Below, piece after piece: positions 1 through 13,394 of a DNA stretch of 64,000 bases (positions are counted from its first letter, which is position 1; every line of letters starts with the position of its first letter). The translations under genes and the position numbers were made by a program. Source of the stretch: Archilochus colubris (lineage: Eukaryota > Chordata > Aves > Apodiformes > Trochilidae); the NCBI GenBank assembly GCA_023079485.1, contig CM041092.1, forward strand, positions 4,960,627-5,024,626, given 5' to 3'. The notes under the pieces are model-generated. The model did not search any database, was not told the origin of the DNA, and worked only from the letters and a program-made list of their open reading frames with translations.

Positions 1-2473
1 CATATTCTTTTATTAAGCATTTAAACTTGTCTCTCAGTTACCTCGGCTAGTAATTTGTTCACAACTTGTTAATATTTATATTTTAGCAATTACATGGTTT
101 GGCTTCCTTATCAGAGGCAGTTCTTGAAATTCTTAGTTGACAAATTCTATCAGCAAAGCCAAAGAATACAGAAAGCAATCACTTTATGTTATGATCAGGT
201 AGTTTGATAGTAACAACTACCACAAATTTGTTTTTATGATACATTCCTATGTGTTAGGTATTTAGTATGAATGCAATCTAGATGTAATTGTTACACATGG
301 TATATATTTATATATCAGAACAAGGTATGGGTAACTACTGAGTGAAAAGCTGCAAAGTTACTTCAAAAACCTAGCAAAGTATTTAGCCTTTTCTTCACAT
401 TAGTAAGTAAAATACCATCCTAAGTATGTTCCCCTTTAATTATCAACGCTGAAATGAAATTTTTGATTGATTGAGAAGGCAATAGCAGCTTTTAACACTT
501 AATTGCAGTTGGTCACAGAGCCAGCTATGTTAAACCAATGATATTGCCAGTGACACTGATGGGACTGTGCAAGCCACTCGTGGTCTCTGCACCAGGAAAA
601 TCATTTATGGTTTGAAGTACAGGGTGTGTGACCATGGCAAAGGCCATTTTGGTGTACAGGTCACAGCTCCACAGGCCTGAAAGCTTTTAATAATGCTGAA
701 GAACTAATGGTGCATAAACTTTCAGTAACTGGAATTTCTATCTCGAAATTTCACCTTCTTATATTAATTCATTATATTAGGATCTTTGAGAGATATATTC
801 AGGCCTGTGCCTTTCCCTGGACAAGTAAAAAAATGATCATAAGTGCAGTGTGAAATGGTAATGTATGTGAAATATCAAGGAAATAGTAGTAAATACAATG
901 ACATTCCTGTCTCAGCATCTTTTATTTCAGGCACATATGCATTTTTGCTGGTGAATATAATGCATAAATTCAGGAGGGGTTATGGCAGTGTGAAATAAAA
1001 GATGTTTTATTATGTATAGTTGTTTCACATTATGTGTTTCAATGTCCTTCAGAGGAGAAGGGTTACATGGTGCACTGAAACTCAGGGCATATATTAGTGA
1101 TAAGACATCTGCATTTGGTAATTTTGGATTCTTTGATGGTTTGCAACTAAAGAATGCTCTGGAGAGGCTGGATAAGCAAGGAATCAAAGTATACACTAAA
1201 CCCTCCTATAAAGCATAAGCTGGGGGTGTTCAGCTTTCTGAGGAGATCTTGCAGAAGGGAGATGGTGCCTATCAGCTCTATGGAGGCTTGGTAAGGCTCA
1301 GATAAAATGTACCAATGCTCAAACTGGACTCAAGCTTGAGTAGTTCCAGTAGAGGTTTAGAGTAGTTCTAGTAGTTTTCTCTTTAACACAGTTCTTCAGG
1401 TGTCTTCAGTGGCATTTTCAGCCACTTTTAAAGCTCAGACATGTGTTGAGCTGGGAAGTCGTCTGCCACAAGGAAGTCTTCTCTACAAGGTCTCTGAGGG
1501 CATTGCTGATACAGGACTGGGAGTGGATCCAGCTCTGATCAGATAAAGTAGATGTCATATGACTATAGCTTGTTTCAGCTCTGATTTTGTAGTTTTTGAG
1601 GGTTAAAATATCTCTCTCTTTTTTTTTTTTTCTTTCTGAAATCTTCAGGAGCTGCTTAGGAAAATATCCATTATGGATTAGACAGAATAACCTGGTCTTG
1701 AGTAGATAAAGGATTAGATTTATCTGAAAGATAATCTCTAGAGAATTACAGTCACTGTGAATCTTAGAAAAGGTTTTTATAGATCTGCAGAGGTGATCTG
1801 TACAGTTTTATAAAGCAGTATTTTATATATACATATATGGCAAAAAAATGGAAGGTGATATGTCAAACTTGGTTTTCTGTCTGTCTCTGAGTAAGAGTCT
1901 GCAGTACTTCTACAGAATATAGATATGTCCTCTTTCACTTTATTAGCTCAAGGGCTAAGTCATTATTAATAGCTTCAAGAATATTTATGCTAAAAATCTG
2001 GATATTCCAGTTAGAAAATGCTAAAAGGATACTGAAAAAAAATGCTTCCAAACTCCACTTATCTTTGGCTTGTCCCAGTTTATCATAAATGGTGAAGATT
2101 TTTAGAGCAAATGCCAAGAAGGGAAAACTGACCTGGAATTCAGAGGCCCATGTAAGAGCCTAGCAAAGGCACTAATTACACACCAATTCTCTGACTTAAA
2201 AGTTGAACTGTATTTTCCATATATGTTGCATTATGTGGTGAGAATCCTGCAGCAAGTTTGTCCATCCTACTTGACAAGACTGAATGGTTACAGCTCCTCC
2301 AGTGGACACACTCGCCATAAAGAACATTGGGATCTCATTCTCTATCCTTCTGGCACAGCTCTGACATGGGTTTTAGTCTGTATTTCTTTGCTCTCAGGTG
2401 AGGCAAGCCAAGGCTTTGGGAAGGGGAAAGCAGGAATGCTGTAGGGATTCCCTGAAAGTCAACTAAGACCTTG

Positions 2474-2525
2474 AAGAGTTGAGGGTGTTTCCTTTGACCT
2501 GCAAAGAGTTGAGGGTGTTTCCTTT
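2474..2525. repeat. Short direct duplication, 22-base copies
   Basis: Two identical 22-base copies (2474-2495 and 2504-2525) start with AAGAGTTGAGGG and are separated by 8 bases. A separate tandem duplication of TATCCCCAG follows at about 2560-2578. Both look like local replication slippage; no function is implied. Confidence 0.85.
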
Positions 2526-5500
2526 CATTGTAGTTGCTGCTACTGATTAGCTACCAAGAGTATCCCCAGTATCCCCAGTTCTATGTCATGCAGGAGTAAC
2601 TGGACCAGGGCTCAGCAGAGCTTTGGATCTTGCTCTTCCCTGCTCTGAATCACAGCAGCTCCCCAGTGAAGATGAAGTTGCATGAAAAATGTGACTTTTC
2701 CCATCTTTTCCCATCTGAAATCCTGATTAATCAGATTGCTTATAAGATTTCATCTTGAAATTAATCATAATAGCAAGACTGCAGTCCCTTGCTGTTTGGA
2801 GAGTCACTGTACATGATGTAGTTGCCTGCCTAGCACTGCTGCCAAGATGGGCCTGGAGAAGCTGCATTACCTTCTCAAGACTAAAAATCTTATGAAAATA
2901 ACTTCAAATTTTTGTCTGAAACATTAACTAGATGTAACCCCTCATATTTTAATAGATTAATTAAAATGGAGAAAATCTGGGAGAGATCACCGAGTTTAAT
3001 TGAGACACTTTCTTTTTTGATTAAAAGTGAGATTTTGACAGAACATAACAGATTCTTAGAATCCTTACAAATGTTCAGACTATTTGGATCTTTGACTATC
3101 ATCTGGACCATAATCTCTAGTCAATAAAACCTACAAAGGCACACTTGTGATCATTTAGCTTTAAAAATCTCCAGAACAAACATACAGAGTATTTGGCTGA
3201 ATGATTGTTGTGTTTCTAGCAGCCCATTATCAGGGTATTATTTTTCTGTTTAGGCTTTTGAATGAATTGTTATCTAAGAAGGAGATAAATGCTGCTATTA
3301 CTGAACCATGTTTTTGTTCTGGCACTTCTACAGCTGGAACAGTGGGAATTTAAATAGTGCTTACCCAAGGGGAAAGTACAAATTTCAGAATTTTATGGAA
3401 ATTTCAGGCCTTTAAAGACTGAAAAAAAATTACAAAACTGAAAACTGTGGAGCTACTTTGAGATCTTTCTTTATTTTATTTTTTTAATTTTTTAAAATCT
3501 CATTCAGATGCGTAACAAGGTAACAAAGAAAACCTATGTTAGGCTAGAACATAGGAAACAAGTGTTCCCACCATTTTCTCATGAGACTATTACTAGAAGT
3601 AGTGCACACAGGCAAAAGAAATCCCTTTAAACTCAGAGGGTTTATTCTGACAAGCCCTAAATCAGTCATCCTTTAAGACTGCGATGTACAAAGTGTCACA
3701 TCAGGTTACTGAATCCTTGAACCCCCAGGAAATCTCCTGATGTACCAGTGGGGCTGCTGAAACCATCAGGTAACATTCAAAATTATTCCCTCTGCAACTG
3801 CTCTGAGTTCTGTATCAAGCTTTTTGCTTGTAAGACAGAAAAGATAAAAGAGTGGAGGCACTCAGGCCAGTCATGGGGATTTTGGCTTTGGAACAGAACT
3901 GCTAGTAAGTAACTCCATTTGTCTGGGCAAAGGTTTATTTTGGCTTTTCTTTTGTTTTATTGTCTCTCCCCATTTTACCAGCCAAATATCCATCTTCTTT
4001 TCTATTATTCTCTTGGTCACCTTTTTTGTCTTACTAGAGCACTGTGTGGCTCACTGAAATTAGCCAAGGTGATTTAGTTTGTTCTGCTGTCAAGGCAAAG
4101 AAGTCATGGGCTTGGTGATTTAATAACTTTCTATCACAAGATCCTACTGGAGCAGTGCAAATTAAAGGTTGCTGGCACGGGGTTGGAGCCGTGGAAGGCA
4201 CTTGAGGGATGGGATTTCATCCCACCTTTTATGGGCTGTTTGTAACAGAGATTATTTTAAGCCAGAATTCAGCAACGAACACCATTGTCTCCCTGGCAAG
4301 TTAAGTGTAGAGTTTAAATATTTGATCATGGATGATAATAGTGTATGAAAACAGATTATTATTATATTATAATATTTCATTTTATTATATGAAAACAGTG
4401 TTGTGGATGTCCAAGTGATGGACATCTTGTCTGCTCCCAACTGGTGCTTCCATTTCCATTTCCAGTTCTCGTTTTCCTGAGAGAAAATGTTTGATCCTGT
4501 TTCATACTGGCAGATCAGGTGTTGTTGTACCCTCCCTGAATACAAATGCTCATTAGGTTTCTTATTTAGCACACACTTTGCATACACAGACTTTCTTCAA
4601 GATCATGGAAACCTTGGGAATGCAGTGCTGAGTGCCTGAACCACGGAGTTGTTTTTAATCACAGTTTTGAGAAAGAGGAGTAAAGATTAGAACTCCAATA
4701 TTTCAGTTTTTCTATGATCCTGTTGCCTAATGAAATGCACAAAGTTTACTAGCCCTGTTAATAGGTCATTTTTAACCAGGTCATGGTAGTTAAGAGGGCC
4801 AGTTAGTTGTGATCATAGTTAACTGGCTCATGTTCAGGGCAACACAAACCTGATGAAAACAGCTACAGTCAGTGTCTTAAAGGATACGGAGGGATCTGGG
4901 AAAGCTTTGTTCTGCTTCCCTGGGATTTAGGGAAATGGTATTTATTGTTGCCTGCTGTTACTGTTTTGTGGCTGCCCTCTATTGAGAAAAGAAAACATTT
5001 AAACTTTTACCTCGAGCCTTCCCCTTTTCAGTATTATTGAACTATTTTTGTTATCTCTCTGTTAAGTACTGTGTATGGTAACCGGAGTGTTTTCTCCTGG
5101 TACAGCTAATAAAACTCTTAAAGGAATTATCTTTTGTCAGAAATGTAAGATGCTTTTTCTAGAATTAAGTTTCAGAGTACTTTTATGGAGATAAATACCC
5201 GGGGTATAAACTCTGTATCAGGAGTTCCAGATATATTCAGGTGGCAAAAACCCTGACATTCCCCCTGAAAGCAGGAGTTGTAGCTACTGCCTGGCTCCTG
5301 TTTGTTTACATCACAAGGTATATCTGAACTGAATTTTTGATATATAGGCATCAGGGATAGCATTTTCATGAGAAGAAACTAGGGCCTGACACCAAATGCT
5401 TATGAAACACCAGTAACCTTGAAGCACAGGGAGAATGATAGCACAAGGTGTTCCTTCAGCTTTTGTCACCAATACTGGGGGTGTGGGGGATAGCTTAGAC

Positions 5501-8500
5501 ATACTGAAATTTTATTTAGAAGGAGTAATGCTTTTTTCCATTTCCTTTTAAATATTTTTCCTTGTTCAGAATATACAGGAATTTTATATTTAAACCCATA
5601 GCTTAAGGATTCAATTAATTACTCTTACATTAACTCACAGTGAAACTATATACAATAAAATGCGTAGTTATTAAAGTTCCAGGGCCCCTTATTCCAGTGA
5701 TGTTAGTTGTTTATTCATTGCTCAAATCAACAGAGTTTTAAAATAATTGGGCAACTTGGTGTTTGAAGTGAGGACGAAAATTGAGTGAAAGGCAAGCATG
5801 CTGAAACACATGGCTTTGGTCCTCCTAAAGCTATTCATGAAGTCAGCTTCAATTTACAGAATGGTATCAAATTAAAGATGGAAAAGAAGAAAGAAAAGAG
5901 CAAATTCTGAGGCTAGCATCACATAATTTGTCAGAAGTGCAGTTGTCGGGTTTCTGCCCCAGGAGTGCTCAGCCAAGCTAAATCATGAGACTCATTTCAA
6001 CTTCTTTCACTCCCTGTCTGAAGGGATTTGACTTCCCAGCTCCTTATCTTCCCAAGGTGAATAAACAAATGAGCAAACTACAAGATGTTCTGTGTGGGAG
6101 GTGCCTTTGCTCCTCGTGGTGCTCTTCTCTGTGGAATAAACAGTTAAAGATTTATTATAGCAAACACTTGAAGCTCCAGGAGTGTTCATTTGAATTCTCA
6201 CAGCAGAGTCAGTTCTTGTCTCTCACTCATTCCCATCTGAGCAATTAGTTGTGTGTTGTTAACCCAAAAGGGCAAATTCTGGGAGCTGGGGTAGGTTTAG
6301 CCCCACCTGGAATACATATTTCTCTCCATACCATCCATCTGCCTGGCCATGTCTTTATGGCATACACCATATTCTGTCTTTTTCAACAATAAAATCTGTT
6401 GCTGAAAAGAACTCAGAATTTGTTCTTCTAGACAGTTTGACTTTCTTCCCTCATCCCACGTCTTCCTTTTTCCAGTTTTAAGTTCATGAAACTGTATAAT
6501 CAAAAATTAATTTTTGAGTTGTGTAATATAGTTTTAAAATTAAAAGTCACCATCCTTTCTTAGGTGATGATGATATGATAAATGTTCTATGATAAACGAG
6601 TCAAGATGTCATCAGCAATTTGATATGAGACTGATAATATTTCATGGTGTGAAGAAGTTTGCGTTGACTCTTTGAGAAGTAACTCTTGGTATTCCACTCA
6701 GAAGTAACAACATGCACAGAGCATAAAAAAACTGATTTTTAGAACTTACTATATCAAGAAAGGGTAACTCAGTCTTTAACTCACAGGAGTAAGACCTTTA
6801 ATGTGAGTTATCTGTGAAATGTACAGGTTAAAATACGGTGAAATGGAAAGAGTTGATTATTGGAGAAAGAAAAGAAAAAGAAGTGGTACCATGGGAAAGC
6901 ACAGACAGTAAATGGCAAATAAGAGTAACCACTTGAAGCAACCAACTAAGAAAAAAATTGGGAAAATACAGAGATCAGTCCATAACAAAGTTCATTTTAA
7001 ACTTTTTGTGAGATCTGGTAAAGTAGACCTATATAATGCCAATGCTCTCTCTTTGGCAAAATGTGCTCCAAGGAGTGGGAACACGTTCCCACTGCACGGT
7101 ATCATACAAGGAAGCAAGAGGTTTTTTGGAGACTCTAAGAATATTTTTTTCTGTTGTGAAAATGGGTGCATTGGAAGCATCAGTGCAGTGGATGTTATAG
7201 AGTCAGTCTATATATATGGCTCATCAGCATTTCTTCATCACAGGTACTCCCTCAGCCCTCTGTGACCCTGGTTGTTGGTACCAGTCCTGTAGAACATCAC
7301 AGATTTAATCACTGCTGCTCCTCACACTGCTTGTCTTACCAGTCTGTAAGATAATACACAAGGTGTTTTTTAAAAGGGTCAAAAGTTATGATTGGAAATC
7401 ATGTCCTTACAGATTTTGAATTGAAATAACTGCCTGCTTCCATACTAACAAACTTCACTGCTTTGAAATTTAAAGAGAGGCAAAAGTCATCTGAAACGGT
7501 GAAGTTCAGAAAGATTTCAGATGGTTTAAAATGACACTGGTGTATCCTTCAGTACTGTTCACTTCATAGATATAATGGAATTGTAATACCTGTGAATCAC
7601 ACACATATTATTGGCATGTGGCAGAATAGGGCAGATTAATAATTTATATTAATATTGTTTTTAAAATTAACCACATTATGCCAAGGAAATAGAGACTTAA
7701 TTTACTGTTCTCTGTGATAATGTTTTCTCAAGTTCATAAACAGCTTCTTCAAGTGGGAAGACATAATATGTAGTGTGCAGTAACAACTACTCTATTATTA
7801 TTATTATTTTTATTACTTAATTGATGTGGGATGAGACCTAACTCTGACTGGAATTAATACCAGCATTTCCATGATTTTAGGCTTCTGGATAGAGCTTGTT
7901 CCAAACAAAAAAATGGGTTTAATTTTTTAATCACTTGTATTCAGGTGCTTTTTAAGCATTCATAGATGCAAAATGATTTTTTATTTTTATTTTTTAAAGA
8001 AATTCTGGGAGGAAGATGAGCCATATTAAAAGTTTGAGATGGGATTTATTATGATTATTTGTAAACTGTTTTATTATTAAACTATTTTAAAATTATTTTA
8101 TTTTGTCCTCTGGGCAAAATCATGTTTTCTTGCATACAGCTCTTGATTAAGGCTGTTGCATCTTTTTAACTGTGGGATGTTGTGATAGAACATCTGTGAA
8201 ATGAAACCTTCTGGGAATGCATATAACTTCCATCTAAATAATTTTTGTCTATTCAGTGATTCTTGAAGTCCATTTACATGTAGCAAAATATTAAAAACTG
8301 CTGTTTGGCAGGCAAGTTATCTTATACATGGGGTGGATCAATGGAACAATGGACCATAGTCAGCTTTCCCATTTTCTCAAAGAAGCTGATGACCAAGAAG
8401 ATTAAAAGAGATGAGGAATTAGCAGCAGAACAGATGATGATTCCAAAAATAGGTTTATCCAATGGACAAGGGAACTGTTCTGACTCCTTCATGTTGCAGC

Positions 8501-9099
8501 TTGGTTTCCACATTTGTGTGAGATTCCATAAGTTAATGTCGTGTTCCCAGAGCCACATCAGCCAGAGAGAAAATGGCTGTGTTTTAAAATAAGAGATTCA
8601 CCTAAAGTAATATAAGTCCTGAACACATCTCTGTGCCTTGTTACAGAAGGTCAGAATCCTCACTAATTAAGAACTGTATATGGACTTTTAAACAAATGCT
8701 CTTTTTAATTACCAACAGGCAATTTAAGCACAATTTCTTCCTGTCTGAGGAACATTTTGTTTTCTAATGGTCTTGCATATTTGATAGCCTCTTCCAAAAT
8801 TACTCATTAGATGTAGGACCTGCCACTTGTTTAATTGTCTTTTTCCCTCTTTTAATGATGTTCATGTCCTAGAACTGAATCCAGGTACCTATGGGAAAGG
8901 CACCTCTTTGTGTCATTTATTTGCCCCTGTGACACAGCTATAAGAGTGATGGGGTCCCAGCCAAAGCCTGCTCACCCCCAGAGGATTTTTTTGGAATAGG
9001 GATATTGGAGCAGTGATTTATGTGCTTTTGTCAAAGGGGATATATGAGAGGGAAGATGCTCTCTGCTGAAGGACAGGAGCTGTTAGTTGCTCTTCCCCC

Positions 9100-9155
9100 T
9101 TTTTCTGGGAGTCTGGAACATGCTTTGTTTTTCTGAGAGTCTGGAACATGCTTTG
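9100..9155. repeat. Perfectly abutting 28-base tandem duplication
   Basis: Copy 1 (9100-9127) and copy 2 (9128-9155) differ at one base (CTGGGAG against CTGAGAG). They abut without a spacer, so the duplication is recent relative to the surrounding sequence. It is probably a slippage or small segmental duplication event. Confidence 0.9.
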
Positions 9156-10930
9156 CCTATTCAGAAAGTATTCTTTGCAGGACTTTATTTTTTAATTTCT
9201 GCTTTCAGGGTAGAGCTCTGATTGGTACTTGAAGGAATGATCTCAATCTGTCTATTGATTTTAAACATGATAATAAGGTACTGCCATGGCATGCTGCCTT
9301 AGTCTTATTCTAGCATCCTTTCAGCAACTATCCTATAATAATATCTTGTGCCCTGAACTGGTTGTATCATAATTTTAAAAATAATTCTTTTTGTTTGCAT
9401 TCTTTGTTGCCAACTCATAATTTATCTGTTAAAACCAAACATCTTCATTTAATGAGCATTCAGTCTTGGTTTACTTGCTAAACTAAATTCTTGAACAAAA
9501 GTAAACCCAATGTGAAGTCACATTTTATGTTCTATTTTAAAATACTTTGGTAGAACAGCTCCATCTGGGATCAAGACGTTAGTGTAGAAAGTGTCATAAA
9601 CTTTAAGATTAAAAAGAAAACAGTTCACTATTATGAAGTAGAAAAACATTTTGTCTTTTAGCAAATTTCAGCCTTTTTACTTCACTGAAAGACAATGACG
9701 TGGTGGAAGAGAGGCATGAAGTATTTATGTGCAGGTAATTTTTTAGGTAGAAAAGTTGATTTCTACAGGAAAGCCATGAATATAGTTTTAAATTCTCAAG
9801 CTAACAGCATGCAGTGGCCTCAGGAGGATAAAACAGGCTGGGAATAAGTTCTGTTCTGCAAGTTGTTACATAAAATGTGCACAGTTACATAAAACCAAAA
9901 CTGTTCTGACATTCTGAGTACTTGCACTTCAAGTACGTTGTAATTAAAAATACTTTTGTGAAGTGTAACTGTTCTGCTTCCTACCATGAAATTATGTTAA
10001 AAAATAATCACAATAATTCACAAATTTACATGGACATGTTTCTGGGAATCCTGCATGTTTTATGGTGCTCTACTACCCCTTCAGGAAAAGCTGGGCTTGC
10101 TTCCTGCCCTTAACATGGGATCTGGATGTTTTGATTCTTGGAGAAGGGAAGAAAACCCAAACCCAACCCATGTCATGTTGGTCATCATGTCTGGTATTAG
10201 ACAAAAGGAGAAACCACCCTGATCTCCAGACTGTGATTTTTTTTCCTGTTGAGTTTAGTGAAAAAATGTTCTTAAACAGCAACAAACCTTTTGGTGACAA
10301 AATATGGATTGCTGTTGATATGAAGTAAAATGGGAATAATGGATGCTTTGTCTTCTACTGGAAAGGTTACTGGTTTCTACATATGTGTCTTGTTTGAGTT
10401 TACAGAGAACTAGGTTAAAAAAAAAAAATGCCCTTACATGATGCCTACAGAAAATCAGGCTTTCTACTACTTGAAAACTTTTTCAAGTCCACCAATGTGT
10501 GCCAGGTTTCTCAATATTGTCTTGAAACTGAATGAATCATTCCAGTGCTAAAACTATTAAATTTGTGGCATGTAAGGACTAACAAACACTCCCCATTAAA
10601 TGCAGTCATTTGCAGTCTCATGATTTACATACCTTTAAAATTCTATACATTGTGTTTCTTGAATAAAACCTATTCTGTCAGTCTTGATGTCAGGGAGGTC
10701 TAGAGCTGGGAAGAGCAAAATGCCTCAGATTTTCTAAGATTCACTCCAAAGTCAGAAAAAAGCCCCGTGGCATACCTAAGGATATACATAATCCATATGA
10801 TGCTTACCTAAGGACATACAGGGTACGTATGTGAGTTGAGAGAACGCAACAAGAGGAAGAAGCTGGATCTGATATAAATTCCTAGAGAGCTGCCCAGCAA
10901 CTGAGCTGGTTTGGACCTCAGCTCTGGAGA

Positions 10931-11329
10931 CATAGAATCATAGAATTGGCTGGGTTGGAAGGGACCTCAGAGATCATCAAGTCCAACCCTTGAACCACCG
11001 TTGTGGTTGCTAGACCATGGCACTGAGTGCCACATCCAGGCTCTTTTTAAATATCTCCAGGGATGGAGAATCCACTACTTCCCTGGGCAGCCCATTCCAA
11101 TGCCTGATCACCCTCTCTGTGAAGAAATTCTTTCTAATATCCAACCTAAACCTTCCCTGGCACAACTTAAGACCATGCCCTCTTGTTGAAAGTCGTCTGG
11201 GAAAAGAGCCCAACCGCCCCCTGGCTCCAACCTCCTTTCAGGTAGTTGTAGAGAGTGATGAGGTCTCCCCTGAGCCTCCTCCAGGCTGAACACCTCCAGC
11301 TCCCTCAGCCTCTCTTCATAGGGTCTGTA
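10931..11329 (-). mobile_element. CR1 LINE fragment, 3' part, 5' truncated
   Basis: Read on the minus strand, this is the 3' end of a CR1 non-LTR retrotransposon. The element's 3' terminus, with the TTCTATG-type unit, lies at 10931, and homology runs to about 11329. The minus strand encodes the end of ORF2 in decayed form, including residues such as [17 protein letters not shown] and [18 protein letters not shown]. The frame is broken upstream where about 5 bases are missing near 11279 relative to the copy at 51.1 kb. A small AACATCTGT duplication (11329-11346) sits at the 5' truncation point. It is inactive. The sequence is close to the copies at 26.0, 49.3 and 51.1 kb and probably belongs to the same subfamily. 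Confidence 0.95.
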
Positions 11330-13376
11330 ACATCTGTAACATCTGTGTCCACCCCACCATATCTATAAAAGGCACCATAGTGCTTTTAAAGGATTTCTCC
11401 CTCCAAGTCCTGCATAAGGAAAGAGTCTGTTGGTCTTAATAAATCTGCTATCAGTGTTCACCAAGGGATAGGGGAAGTGCTTTTCAGTATAGGGACTTTA
11501 AATGAAAGGAGAAATTGCTGCTGGCTTGCGTTAGCACCAGTTACAATCATCTTCCAAGGAAAAAGTAATGTGAATGAAATACAATTCTTGTTAACAGATA
11601 CATCTGCAGGGCTTTGCTTCTGCCTTCAGCTGTGCAAAAGCTTCTCACATCTTTCTTTTTCCCCCTAATGAAGGCACAGCTGTGCATTTAGTGTCTTGAC
11701 AAAGGGAGTGATTAGGAGTTCTAGACTTCCAAAATAATTTATGTGCCTTCAGAAAAAGAGTTGTTATGAGCAACTTGTTCTTGGTGAGATATATTATTTT
11801 CTCATGTTGTGGGCATTTTTGGTGGTGGAACTGTGAAAAAGTTGTAGCAGTTCAGTAAATCTTTGCATCTTCCAGAGTTTATATGGTGTTTCAATTTGAT
11901 TTTGAGGTCTAGATGAGCAAGTCAGGGATGCTGTAAAATCTGATCACGTTTAATTAATACTGGAGGGTTCCTTGGATTTGGTTTGGGTTTTTTTGTTTTG
12001 CTTTGTTGTCATTTCTTTTTCATTGCCACACGTTCTACTGCTTTTGGATTGCCTTCGCTGTCTCCTATGGGATAGATTTTTGGGGCTAGCTGCATGACTG
12101 CTGCAAGTGAGAAATCTAAACGAGAGAAGAGCAGCTTTTAAATATGTTCATTCCCTCCCTTGTACATGTACCCTTTTCCTGATCATGGGAAAAGTTAAAT
12201 AGGCAGCCAGAGACCTGCTACTATTCCCTTTCCAGCTCTCATCCTAGAGGTGTTTACCTGGAGGAGAGGTGTGCTCTGCTTTTACCCATCCTATCCCTAT
12301 GTTGTGCAGAGAAGTTACTGTGCTGCCATCTTCTCCAGCTGTCCTGAATTTTTTGTTCAAGAGCTTGCCACTCTGTGGGAAAGGATTATTAATGGAGATG
12401 AGAAGTCTATTTGTGCTATAAAATATGTCAGAGATTTCCATGGAGCTGACAATGGTGATGTGCAGCACTGTGAGTTCTGCTGGCAAGTTGCTTGCAAAAG
12501 TTGATTGTAATGCTGAACATATATCAGGAATGTGTGTCATGTTTTAGGTGAAAGACAGACTCTAGTCTAAACTGACCTGTACTGTTGAAAATGTAGTTTT
12601 ACTTTTAAAAAGCTCCTAATCATTGTTTCTCACTCCGGGAAGTCCTGTCAGCCTGGAGAGTGTGGCCATAACTAAAGCTTGTGTATTTGTAATTCCAGTA
12701 TTTGGAAAAAATAATCAGAACAAACTTTAGCATTAGCAATAAGCTGATGATCAGGATTTTGAAGATTCTTCTGTAGTTGTACCATATGTATTTCTAGAGA
12801 CCTGATCATTTATGTGCTTAGTGCAAGCAGATTCTGGTGGAGTTGGTGACTGGGATTCAGCTGCTGGTCTGAGGCACAGCCTGGGCACTTACTCAGTTTG
12901 CACTTGGATTTTTCTCATGAGAGCCAGAAGGAAGCAAGACACCTATGGAGGTAGTGGTGGAACAGTAAGTGGTTTTCTTGAACATAGCCCCAGAAGTTAT
13001 TTTTTTATTTGTGGTATTGTTAAAAATGTCATTTTGGGGGGAAAAGTGTGGTAGCGAGAACATTGACGTGATTGATTTTGTTCTTTTTAATAGACATTAG
13101 CAAACAACTAGAGAAGTTTTAAAATAAAACCTTCTAAATAGTTACAAGTTCTGCTTTATGAAGAACACTCAAATATTTTAAATGGTCAAAGGTGAATTTT
13201 TAAAGCAATTTTACATTAGCCCTTTAGTAAAACATCATAGAAGCTGTTTTTTTAAATATGAAGAATGTAGGCTTTTTTTTTTCTTCAATGTTGGTTCATC
13301 TGAATAAGAGAGTTATGGAAACCTCCACAACTTGAATAGAGGGAATAGGATCTGTGGCTTGAACTCCTGGGTGCTG

Positions 13377-13394
13377 AGGTAATAATTATTACCT
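13377..13394. repeat. Perfect 18-base palindrome
   Basis: The sequence AGGTAATAATTATTACCT equals its own reverse complement. It is followed at once by a second AT-rich near-palindrome (TATAATAATTATA). This is probably chance AT-rich symmetry, though it would also be a strong paired TAAT homeodomain site. Confidence 0.8.

Larger units (their letters stand above)
1..10930. other. AT-rich noncoding DNA without recognised interspersed repeats
   Basis: I see no supportable gene, RNA gene or transposon in this stretch. Open frames reach at most 117 codons (6912-7265, +) and resemble no protein family I know. Small features: a T13 run at 1619-1631, two short slippage-type duplications (2474-2525 and 9100-9155), a short ATT repeat near 7793-7808, and a weakly protein-like frame at 1012-1305 broken by a stop. 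There is no CpG-rich promoter-like segment. The most likely reading is intergenic or intronic DNA. Distal exons without obvious signals could be missed by eye. Confidence 0.6.

Noticed and set aside
534..677. 48-codon plus-strand open stretch with protein-like residues (YGLKYRVCDHGKGHFG)
   Set aside because: Too short, no family recognised, and in a different frame from the stretch at 1012-1305, so the two cannot simply be joined.
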